This document shows, piece by piece, positions 23,201 to 27,339 of a stretch of 64,000 nt of DNA. Where the stretch lies: contig CP154955.1 of the NCBI GenBank assembly GCA_039621445.1, forward strand, positions 7,653,035 to 7,717,034, read 5' to 3'. Position 1 is the first letter of the stretch. Every line of letters starts with the position of its first letter. A model generated the notes under the pieces. The model had not been told where the DNA came from. It did not search any database and saw nothing but the letters and a program-made list of their open reading frames with translations. This stretch comes from Euglena gracilis. Lineage: Eukaryota > Euglenida > Euglenophyceae > Euglenales. Both the position numbers and the translations under genes were made by a program.

Positions 23201-24795
23201 AGTTGAAAAAGAATGCAAAAAAAAAACGCAAAAAAATGCCAGTTGCATGTAAATTCCTTTAGGAGCTCCCCTGGGGCCGTACACTTTTCTGCTGGAGAGG
23301 ACCTTTTTTTCCTCCTTCTGGGAGAAAATGCGGTGCAAACTTGCAAAGTCAGACAGGTGGTTTCCCAGTTACATGCTTTACATTTCATCATGCAACTGTT
23401 GTTACTGAAAAATTGTCCAAAAATGTGCAGTATGCAACTTCCAGTTGTCTAATTGTAGAGAAATTTGCCTGTGCAATTGCCCAGAGAAATACAAAGGGAA
23501 AATACGCAAAAAAGTGAGAAAAATGCAGCTTTTTTTTTTGCAAAATCTTCACTGAAAAAAATCGCAAATTATGCAAAAACGCGCCACTTTTCAAGATTTT
23601 GGATAATGCGGAAAATTCAAATTATGCAACAGTTATGGACAGGGTTTTTTTTTTTAAGACCGGGGGGGGGGGAGGGGGGAGGTGGTCGGCACCCACCCAC
23701 CCACCCTTTGGGGTGGGGCCTCCTGGGGGGGGGGGGGGGGCCGGGGGGCCCACCCAGTTTTTTTGCCAGAAAATGACCAAAATGCTAAAAATAGCACCTT
23801 TTCAGAATTTTCGGTGCCTTCGGCGCTGAAAAAGATATACCCACCAGCCCCACCCCCTCCCCCCAAGACTAAAAAAATTTCTGATGGGAATCAGAAATAA
23901 GACATTTTTTTTACAGTAATAGAAATAGAAATGGAAAATAGAAATAAAAATGTAACAACAGAAATGGAGGCAAAAAATATAAAATAAAATGAATGAACAA
24001 ATAGAATTGCACAAATAACAATTTTCTTATAAATGAAAAATCCACACTATGCTGATTTACAGGCTCCAATCAGGGGTTTTTTTAAGACCGGGGGGGGGAG
24101 GGGGGCGCCACCCCACCAACCCGCCCCCCGGGGGGGCCCCCCCCGGGGGGGGGGGGGAGGGGGTCCCGGGGGACCCACAAAAAATGGCCGAAAAATCGCG
24201 AAAAGTGCTAAAAATAGAATTTTTTCGGCGCCTGCGGCGCCGAAAAGTATATCCCACCCCCCTCCGGGGGGGACCCTCCCCCCCAGGGGGGGGAGGGGGT
24301 CCGGCGGACCCACCCACCCTACCCCCCCCTCCCCCCCCGGGGGTCCAAACTTTAGAAAATCCCTGGCTCCAATAGTCACTTTTTTTTAGCATTTTTGGGC
24401 TATTTTGAATCTGGGTGGTCTTTTGACATATTTCCTGCACCAATTCGTCCATTCGTGATTTTTTGCAACATTTCTGCTGATTTTACCTCTTTTTTTTCCC
24501 CTATGTCTTCACAGCTGCCAGAGGAGGGGGTTTATTATTTAGCGGTCGAAGTCGGTCCTTGGGGGGGGGGGGTTGTTGTTTGGGGGGGTTTACAATACAT
24601 TGCACCATGTCTTGACAATGCACGTGTAAGCTCTGCGCCACGTTTCCTGGAGAGGCTGGGTCGTATGCGTCCGTGTAGAAACCGACCCCGCTGATGACGA
24701 CGGCCTTCAGGTGGAACAGCCGGAACCGGTCCTCCTGCTCCAGTCGGTGCTCTGCTGTGTCCTTCTCTGCCTCCGGGTTTACCGCGACGGCATCG
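478..24795 (-). CDS. PHO84/PHT1-type H+/phosphate symporter gene, multi-exon, 3' end outside window
   Basis: A major facilitator superfamily inorganic phosphate transporter, expected to import phosphate with protons across the plasma membrane. Minus-strand exons fall in the family's order: GVGFYTDAY (24.7 kb), LGRKGAYG (15.5 kb), [12 protein letters not shown] (14.1 kb), [12 protein letters not shown] (13.9 kb), LPESPRFTA (11.8 kb), LLGTASCWF (6.5 kb), [13 protein letters not shown] (4.4 kb), [18 protein letters not shown] (3.9 kb), TNFGP (1.9 kb), [14 protein letters not shown] (1.2 kb) and a GYP-containing helix (0.5 kb). Both family signatures, GGDYPLSA and NFGPNTT, are present once exons are joined. 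Transmembrane helices 2-3 and part of the helix 5 region were not found convincingly. Introns run from about 100 bp to several kb. Family assignment is firm; individual exon limits are estimates. Confidence 0.93.
586..1060 (-). other. Nonconventional intron (about 475 bp) of the transporter gene
   Basis: The 5' end on the minus strand reads TGGCCAGGGG (1051-1060) and the 3' end CCCCTGCCA (586-594). They pair as TGG/CCA plus CAGGGG/CCCCTG with one bulged C. No GT-AG pair joins GFGWI to AVGAKN in frame. The interior has a CT-rich stretch and a GT-rich microsatellite (about 935-1012). Splicing is inferred from protein continuity, not from transcripts. Confidence 0.65.
1061..1191 (-). CDS. Phosphate transporter exon, [14 protein letters not shown]
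   Basis: Minus-strand translation gives [18 protein letters not shown] then [22 protein letters not shown]. This matches the strongly conserved NxTTFxVPxExFPxRxRSTCHGISAASGKxGA block of PHO84/PHT1 transporters, the phosphate-binding C-terminal half. It is the most diagnostic exon of the gene. The CCCC at 1188-1191 is shared with the end of the upstream exon, so the exact start cannot be fixed. Confidence 0.92.
1192..1928 (-). other. Nonconventional intron (about 740 bp) of the transporter gene
   Basis: It separates NFGP from NTTCF. The 5' end (1915-1927) and 3' end (1192-1204) pair at 11 of 13 positions including one G-U: CACCCAGGTGCAG against CTGCGCCGTGGTG. No AG lies at the 3' boundary in a usable frame. 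A dispersed repeat built on CCTGACAGGTT / CCCTGACAGTTTC lies at about 1295-1412 and recurs at 38805-38890. Confidence 0.65.
1929..2018 (-). CDS. Phosphate transporter exon, TM helix ending NFGP
   Basis: Reads [15 protein letters not shown], then a hydrophobic helix [15 protein letters not shown]. The FFxxNFGP end is the classic PHO84/PHT1 helix leading into NTTTF of the next exon. The upstream junction can be read as CCT|TCC or with 12 extra bases; both keep frame. Confidence 0.88.
2019..3057 (-). other. Nonconventional intron (about 1.04 kb) of the transporter gene
   Basis: The termini are a perfect 9-bp inverted repeat, CAGGGCCCG (3049-3057) and CGGGCCCTG (2031-2039). The heptamer GCTGCCT occurs on both sides of the junction, giving an ambiguous but in-frame join. 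The interior is AT-rich, with GCAGTTGTCA and a CTAACCC-like stretch at about 2848-2900. No other gene is seen. Confidence 0.68.
3058..3138 (-). CDS. Phosphate transporter exon, AMRMQKLGF helix
   Basis: Reads [20 protein letters not shown] then AAYPQLP. In the family the MGR motif of the preceding helix is followed by KxMQxxGF and a hydrophobic helix, exactly this pattern. The exon begins after an AG (3139-3140), and the upstream exon ends before a GT, so this junction is conventional. Confidence 0.85.
3139..3889 (-). other. Conventional GT-AG intron (about 750 bp)
   Basis: The donor follows MGR (GT at 3888-3889 on the minus strand) and the acceptor AG is at 3139-3140. The join gives MGR-AMRMQ in frame. 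It contains an AT satellite (about 3225-3375, TATAT/TTATA units). The two ends also show weak complementarity (GCCTCCCC against GGGGTGAGGC), so a hybrid intron type is possible. Confidence 0.7.
3890..3943 (-). CDS. Phosphate transporter exon, [18 protein letters not shown]
   Basis: This 54-bp exon encodes [21 protein letters not shown]84/PHT1 proteins carry CGTVPGYWFTVxxIDxxGR here, so helix and charged loop match residue by residue. The cysteine before GTV is supplied by the previous exon, or by the TGC repeated at the junction. Confidence 0.93.
3944..4368 (-). other. Nonconventional intron (about 425 bp) with perfect 9-bp complementary ends
   Basis: The 5' end CCAGGGCTG (4360-4368) is the exact reverse complement of the 3' end CAGCCCTGG (3950-3958). 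TGC is present at both boundaries (4369-4371 and 3944-3946), so the cut cannot be placed to the base. Joining yields [12 protein letters not shown]. There is no GT-AG alternative in frame. Confidence 0.75.
4369..4435 (-). CDS. Phosphate transporter exon, [19 protein letters not shown]
   Basis: Reads [19 protein letters not shown] then IILLC. The family has a similar amphipathic segment followed by a short helix ending LLCGTVPGY. It is bounded on both sides by nonconventional-type junctions. Confidence 0.82.
4640..4860. repeat. Dispersed repeat, copy 1
   Basis: Shares an ordered series of phrases with 7440-7740: a CATCCTTGGACCATCG-like start, ATTTTGGACxCCGTTCAA, GGCGGTCCTTAA and CTGTCCCTTAAGGAC. 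The two copies differ by many small changes, so the family is old. No coding capacity is seen. Confidence 0.55.
4922..5083 (-). pseudogene. Reverse transcriptase fragment (YLDD motif)
   Basis: One minus-strand frame reads [19 protein letters not shown], then [23 protein letters not shown] is the catalytic motif of LTR-type and DIRS-type reverse transcriptases, preceded by the usual small hydrophobic strand and followed by a helix. Only about 54 codons survive; stops occur upstream and no RNase H or integrase follows in frame. The [11 protein letters not shown] context looks closer to DIRS/Ngaro-like elements than Ty3/gypsy, but this is weak. It lies inside a transporter intron in the same orientation as the gene. 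Confidence 0.7.
5820..6035 (+). pseudogene. Possible integrase zinc-binding remnant
   Basis: Plus-strand frames contain AAHLGSQ and then, after a frame change, [14 protein letters not shown]. This resembles the GHxGxxxTxxxxRxxFWWPxM...C pattern of retroelement integrase N-termini. Frames are broken and the match is short, so this is tentative. Confidence 0.25.
6097..6368. repeat. Microsatellite: (CATA)n then (CA)n
   Basis: About 220 bp of CATA repeats with a few substitutions, followed by about 50 bp of CA repeats and short GATA units to 6432. All long reading frames across it are repeat artefacts. Confidence 0.98.
6495..6671 (-). CDS. Phosphate transporter exon, loop plus LLGTASCWF helix
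   Basis: Reads [20 protein letters not shown], then [21 protein letters not shown]. The basic WRSFARF segment ends the central cytoplasmic loop; LLGTASxWFLLDxxFYS is the strongly conserved start of helix 7 in PHT1/PHO84. The C-terminal limit after FYS is set by the next exon and by the stem at 6484-6490. The start is probably after the AG just above 6671. Confidence 0.9.
6672..9000. other. Intronic repeat-rich stretch with ATTCGTGATT arrays
   Basis: Contains G-run MITE-like sequence (6700-7200, 8510-8730), a repeat copy at 7440-7740, a long degenerate TTTTGGCCA array (7735-8025), and two arrays of the 10-mer ATTCGTGATT/ATTCGTGGTT (7310-7375 and 8390-8485). An open frame at 8083-8304 (minus) begins [17 protein letters not shown] do not recognise it and it may be chance. 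Confidence 0.6.
9005..9090 (-). CDS. Candidate exon, [16 protein letters not shown]
   Basis: A short GC3-rich stretch translating as [18 protein letters not shown], flanked by AT-rich sequence, in the position of the transporter's central cytoplasmic loop, which is poorly conserved. It may belong to that gene. It has no motif of its own. Confidence 0.35.
9600..10030. repeat. Two copies of the GGTGCTGGCTGGACCC element
   Basis: Copies at about 9605-9860 and 9940-10000 carry GGAAAAAAGGTGCTGGCTGG followed by a run of C or G and then AAATCTCGGAACTTCGTGCC. The same phrase recurs at about 6945, 24825, 31630, 41410, 41765, 44120, 44990 and 52790. Confidence 0.6.
10381..11717. mobile_element. TIR element, CARGCACCT family, 1,337 bp, 8-bp TSD
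   Basis: The left terminus CAGGCACCTATGG (10381-10393) and right terminus CCGTAGGTGCCTG (11705-11717) are inverted copies with one mismatch. GTCCCGGG flanks both sides exactly (10373-10380 and 11718-11725). Arrays of the 10-mer GGCCCTGGTC sit just inside both ends (about 10415-10460 and 11583-11705). An 8-bp TSD with CAG...CTG ends suggests a hAT-like mechanism (inference). No transposase is recognised. It encloses the candidate transporter exon at 10745-10829. Confidence 0.8.
10745..10829 (-). CDS. Candidate transporter loop exon (charged, coiled-coil-like)
   Basis: Reads [18 protein letters not shown] then [11 protein letters not shown]3-rich, in the place of the central loop of the transporter. 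A 7-bp complement, CACGCAG (11769-11775 on the plus strand as CTGCGTG) with CTGCGTG (10832-10838), would join DHDV to REKHDW in frame. Against this, the stretch lies inside a TIR/TSD element, so it may be a captured or unrelated exon. Confidence 0.45.
11776..11886 (-). CDS. Phosphate transporter exon, [12 protein letters not shown]...LPESPRFTA
   Basis: Reads [20 protein letters not shown], then [16 protein letters not shown]. AWRIIxGxGAxPAxxxxYxRxxxPESPRYTA is the conserved end of helix 6 and start of the central loop in PHO84/PHT1 proteins. The reading frame stays open beyond DHDV to MLMTRD at the edge of the mobile element, so the 3' limit is uncertain. Confidence 0.92.
11887..13866. other. 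Intron-scale stretch with MITE-like elements
   Basis: A G-run element with the AAAGCGCCG core lies at about 12010-12190. The remainder is low-GC sequence with isolated GC islands (about 13080-13180, 13330-13370) that I cannot read as transporter. The region should hold helix 5 of the transporter, but I did not find it. GGGGAGGGCC (13857-13866 as its complement) and GGCCCTGCCCC (11890-11900) could pair with one bulge, which would skip that helix. Confidence 0.4.
13867..13938 (-). CDS. Phosphate transporter exon, [12 protein letters not shown]
   Basis: Reads [20 protein letters not shown] then IAAV. With GGD from the upstream exon it forms the [27 protein letters not shown] signature of the family. 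The preceding intron is the short TIR element at 13947-14043. Confidence 0.92.
13939..14043 (-). mobile_element. Intron that is a TIR/TSD element (CARGCACCT family, about 97 bp)
   Basis: GTCCCCGC is duplicated exactly at 13939-13946 and 14044-14051. Between the copies the ends pair as CCAAGCACCC against GGATGCTCGG (8 of 10), matching the terminus of the elements at 10381, 22791 and 27248. Removing one TSD copy plus the element joins GVGIGGD to YPLSAV in frame, restoring the family signature. The interior is an array of a 10-11-bp unit related to CCCAGTCACG. So the same DNA has transposon structure and intron position. Splicing itself is inferred. Confidence 0.82.
14044..14122 (-). CDS. Phosphate transporter exon, [21 protein letters not shown]
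   Basis: Reads [18 protein letters not shown], then WLGVGIGGD. CxxRFxLGxGIGGD is the conserved helix 4 end of PHO84/PHT1 proteins. The upstream join from LQVVG is in frame through the complementary-end intron at 14123-15470. Confidence 0.9.
14123..15470 (-). other. Nonconventional intron (about 1.35 kb)
   Basis: The 5' end CAAGCCCCTTCCG (15458-15470) pairs with the 3' end CGGAGGGGCTTG (at about 14129-14140) over 12 bp with one bulge. A GC-rich block at 15250-15350 has open minus frames (for example [17 protein letters not shown]) that I could not place; it may be a foreign exon or chance. Confidence 0.55.
15471..15556 (-). CDS. Phosphate transporter exon, [15 protein letters not shown]
   Basis: Reads [20 protein letters not shown] then QVVG. 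DxLGRKxxYGxxLxxM is the conserved loop 2-3 and helix 3 of the family and of MFS transporters generally. The 5' limit is somewhere in TGCTTGGGCCGC; the upstream helix 2 exon was not identified. Confidence 0.88.
15557..16450. other. No gene recognised; AT-rich and microsatellite sequence
   Basis: Contains a C/G-run element with GACCGGGTTCCTACAACCC phrases (15715-15850), an AT-rich tract (16060-16330) and an ATT array (about 16360-16450). Confidence 0.6.
16451..17817. mobile_element. TIR element copy A (1,367 bp) with internal 206-bp satellite
   Basis: Ends with a perfect 21-bp inverted repeat: TACGCTTATTATTTCTATTCG (16451-16471, one base longer than quoted motifs below) and its complement at 17797-17817. 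TA at both tips may be the target duplication. Inside are an ACT trinucleotide array (16632-16684) and a tandem array of about 206 bp from 16891 to about 17718. No transposase is visible. The near-identical copy B follows at 17896. Confidence 0.8.
16891..17718. repeat. 206-bp tandem repeat, four units
   Basis: The phrase AAAAATCGATTTTTTGAAAA recurs at 16891, 17095, 17301 and 17508 and as a variant at 17714, with spacings of 204, 206, 207 and 206 bp. Units are highly similar, so expansion is recent. Copy B carries one unit, and decayed units are seen at about 18900-19060 and 19790-19980. The long reading frames in both directions here are by-products of the repeat. Confidence 0.95.
17896..18719. 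mobile_element. TIR element copy B (824 bp)
   Basis: Same 21-bp inverted ends as copy A (17896-17916 and 18699-18719) and the same left part, including a trinucleotide array (GAC here, 18119-18148, where copy A has ACT). It holds a single 206-bp unit. The similarity to copy A continues past the right end (CCCCTTCATTTCTG), so the repeat unit is larger than the TIR-bounded part. Confidence 0.78.
19165..19250 (-). CDS. Candidate membrane-helix exon, [15 protein letters not shown]
   Basis: The minus strand reads [20 protein letters not shown] then SATTAAPW, hydrophobic and GC3-rich. It lies where a helix 2 exon of the transporter would be expected, but I see no specific family residues. A diverged copy with the same flanks is at 20573-20650 ([17 protein letters not shown]), so it is part of a local duplication. 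Confidence 0.3.
20165..20330. repeat. ATT microsatellite
   Basis: Interrupted ATT/TTA array; frames across it are artefacts. Confidence 0.95.
21185..21925. repeat. TATG microsatellite, about 740 bp, degenerate
   Basis: Mostly TATG with TCTG, TATGCATG and TACG variants. The strand switches to CATA near 21850-21900. No gene. Confidence 0.95.
22718..22782 (-). CDS. Candidate transporter exon, [20 protein letters not shown]
   Basis: GC3-rich minus-strand stretch reading [20 protein letters not shown] then HGP. It is joined in frame to the exon at 22984-23040 by removing the TIR element 22791-22983 with one TSD copy. Position between N-terminal and helix 3 exons suggests the first external loop of the phosphate transporter, but no family motif is seen. 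Confidence 0.5.
22783..22983 (-). mobile_element. Intron that is a TIR/TSD element (CARGCACCT family, 193 bp)
   Basis: Termini CAAGCGCCCATG (22791-22802) and CATAGGTGCTTG (22972-22983) pair at 11 of 12 positions. The flanking octamers ATCGTGGT (22783-22790) and ATCATGGT (22984-22991) match at 7 of 8. The interior has an array of a 10-11-bp unit (CCCAGTCACA), like the intron at 13939-14043. Excision joins VQTM to MAMARW with frame kept. Confidence 0.72.
22984..23040 (-). CDS. Candidate transporter exon, [18 protein letters not shown]
   Basis: The minus strand reads [18 protein letters not shown] with strong GC3. CGACCC (24656-24661 region) and GGGTCG (23041-23047) could pair across the intron to the N-terminal exon, with GCATAC/GCCTAC at the two boundaries. 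Joined directly this gives FYTDAYREG, where the family usually has TDAYD, so an extra exon may be missing. Confidence 0.5.
23640..24375. mobile_element. Two adjacent G-run MITE-like elements
   Basis: Copies at about 23643-23893 and 24074-24372 both begin TTTTTTTAAGACCGGGG, continue with G/C runs, then AAAATGxCCxAAAA, CTAAAAATAG and a TTCGGCGCC/GGCGCCGAAAA-type hairpin with TATACCCAC or TATATCCCAC, and end GGGGTCCAA...ACT..AAA. Other copies are at 43108-43385 and 59555-59815, and a related one at about 47525-47755. No coding capacity. Confidence 0.7.
24660..24795 (-). CDS. Phosphate transporter N-terminal exon, [14 protein letters not shown]
   Basis: Reads [20 protein letters not shown], then [19 protein letters not shown] and TDAYD. 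The F-x-x-H-x-K/R-x-x-x-x-xGVGFFTDAYD pattern is the N-terminus and first helix of PHO84/PHT1 transporters. It starts after an AG (24796-24797), and the frame is not preceded by an obvious ATG, so a 5' exon or spliced-leader site remains unseen. Confidence 0.92.
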
Positions 24796-27130
24796 CTGAA
24801 CGACCGGGATGGTTTGGGCCGGAAAAAGGCTGCTGGCTGACTCCCAGGTGGAAATGGACCTGACTGGGTTCCAACACCATAAAGAAAAAATCGAAACTGC
24901 CAAACAGCCATCAAATTAATCTTAATTAATTAATTTTGCCAAAATGCCTCAAAATAATTAAAAAACGTTGAAAAACGTTAAAAAATCATTCTGAACATAC
25001 TTAAAATGACTTCTTAACATTCTTAACATTCTTTTCTTGAAACTTTTTGCATTAAAAACGCCTGGCCATTTTGGTCTTGCAACCTTGAACAAATGGCAAG
25101 AAAGAGTTTTCCCGCCCAAATTTGCACTGGACAGCTCAATTCCGATGTATTTTGTCTCATTTTCGCCCCCTTGAAAACTGGAGGCAAAAAATTGGGATGG
25201 AAAATTTTAGGATTTCATACAAAAACGTCTAAAAAAAATCGGCAGACTGCCTGAAAAGCACAAACAAAAAGGAATTCTAACCTCATGAAAAAAAACAACA
25301 CATCAGAAACCTCACCACATTGATTTTTCACCCAAATTCAAAAGCTCATCAACAAACATCAACGGCCGAGTCGTCTCCAAACAAATGTCACAAAACACTG
25401 GTGTGCGGATGGCCCGGAGACACCAGTGTGGATGGCCTGGAGACACCAACAACTCTTGGCAGCCAAGGAGGAAAAGGCATCAAAAAACAGGGGTTACATC
25501 CGAAAATTTATGGAAAAACACGCAGAAAAATTCGGCAGTCTCGGCCCAAAGAAGTTCAGAAACATTTGGCAGAATTTCGGTTCGCCAAGTTTTCCCATGC
25601 CATTATTGTTGGGCAGCCAATCCCCCCCCTCCATGGAGCCGCCTGAATGGTGGCTTGAGAGGGAAAGAAACCAATCACTGCCCCCCCCCCCGCCTCGGGA
25701 ATGGGGTCTCTTCTGGCTTTAGCGACCCCCTCTCCGCTGCCTCCGTCCCATCCTCTGGAGGCGGGGTGGCCTCGAGGGTTGCTGTGGCCATGCAAATAGC
25801 TGGGCTGGATGGAGAGAGGTGGGGGGGAAACAGCGTGGTGGTGATCAGGAACTTTTTCAAGTCGGGGGGGGGGGTTCGGTGGGATCCACTTTTTTGGGGT
25901 CAATTATGAAATTAAAAAAATTGAAAAAGGTTGAAAAAAGGTCAAAAATTTTCAGTGCTTCGTGCCAGAAAAGACTCCATGAGGCTAAAACCCCACCTCT
26001 GGCAGGGAGCTGGGGGCCCAATTTCTTTTAAAAAAAAAGATCGGAATTGACAACTTTTTCATTGTATTGGCAGTGAAAGAAACGAGATGTGCGGCGCAGA
26101 CACTGGCATATGTGCTGTGCATGCAAGAACAGGCATTAATATAGGTGGGGGTCGGACCAGGGTTCGATATAAGGACAGGTGGGGGGGGTGGTCCGGACCC
26201 CCCCCTGCGGGCCAGGAGGGGGGGGGGGGGGAGGTGGGGGGGGACACCCCCCCCACCTAAACAGTGGCGCGGTCTGGGTGACCGAAAATTTTTTGACCCC
26301 CAAAACGACCAAAAGTGCCATTTTGGGCACTTTTTGGGCAAAAATGTGCCAAAAACGCAAAAAATTTTCGGCGCAAAGCGCCGGAGGAAAAAATTGACCC
26401 TTTTTTGGGGGGGGGTCCCGGGTAAACCCCCCCCAAATAACACCCCCCCCCAAATAACACCCCCAGGTGGGGGGGGTGGGCCGGACCCCCCCTGTGGGCC
26501 AGGAGGGGGGGGGTGGGGGGGACACCCCCCCCACCTAAACCATGTACGCCCTCCTTATATCAAACCCTGGGTCGGAACCACCCTCCAGTACAGCACAGGA
26601 GGGACTGCCCCCACCTGAACAGTGGTGCAGTCCAGATGACCAATTTTCGACCCGGTGCGAAGCATTGGGCCAAAAAAATCTGACCACCAAAAGTGGCTAA
26701 AAGTGACATTTTGGCACTCGTTCAGCAAAAATAAGTCAAAAAAAGCAAAAAAAAATTGCGTAAAGCGCCGGAAAGAAAATTTGACCCGGGCCCGGGGTCG
26801 GTCCGGACCTCCCTTGGCAGGTGGGGGGTCTGGACCCGTCCACGGTGGGGTGGAGAGGACACCCCCCACCAAAAACCCTTTACGCCCTTCTGATATCGCC
26901 CCCCATTCTGTGGGGGGGGGGCAGGGTCCCCCTCCTGAACAGCAGTGTGGTCCAGGCGACCAATTTTTGGCCTGGCACAAAGCACCGGATTTTGCCCCGC
27001 AAAAACGGCCAAAAGAGCCATTCTGGGCACTCTTTGGACACAAATTTGCCAAAAAATGGAAAGCATTTCGGCGCAAAGGGCAAAGCAAAAAGGAAAATTC
27101 TGACTTTTTGCGGGGGTCCCGGGTCCCCCT
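24796..27130. other. Intergenic or 5' region, MITE-rich, no gene recognised
   Basis: Four related G-run blocks with a CAGTGGxGCxGTCxxGxxGACC start and an AAATTTTCGGCGCAAAGCGCCGG-type core occur at about 26250-26410, 26590-26790, 26900-27110 and, truncated, 25860-26000. GC islands at 25580-25620 and 25700-25800 give no readable exon. Confidence 0.5.
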
Positions 27131-27134
27131 CCCC

Positions 27135-27205
27135 CCAGGGTCGGCTGGGCACTGTTGCGCAGGGCGATGCGGTGCCGCGCCAGTGTGCACACACCACCAC
27201 CACAT
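27135..27205 (-). CDS. Candidate exon, VCTLARHRIALRNSAQPTL
   Basis: GC3-rich minus-strand stretch reading VCTLARHRIALRNSAQPTL, between the transporter and kinase genes. Not recognised; it could be a 5' exon of the transporter or belong to another gene. Confidence 0.3.
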
Positions 27206-27247
27206 TTCATGGGCTGGCAGAGGCCTGGGGGCTTGGGTGGTTGGGTT

Positions 27248-27331
27248 CAAGCACCTGTAGTCAACCCCCCCAAATTCCCCCATTTTAGGCCATTTTAGGC
27301 CATTTTAGGCCATTTTAGCTATAGGTGCCTG
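27248..27331. mobile_element. TIR element, CARGCACCT family, 84 bp, 8-bp TSD
   Basis: CAAGCACCTGTAG (27248-27260) and CTATAGGTGCCTG (27319-27331) are inverted copies matching at 11 of 13. GTTGGGTT flanks both sides exactly (27240-27247 and 27332-27339). The interior is an array of the 10-mer CATTTTAGGC. This is the smallest intact member and is not obviously inside a coding region. Confidence 0.85.
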
Positions 27332-27339
27332 GTTGGGTT

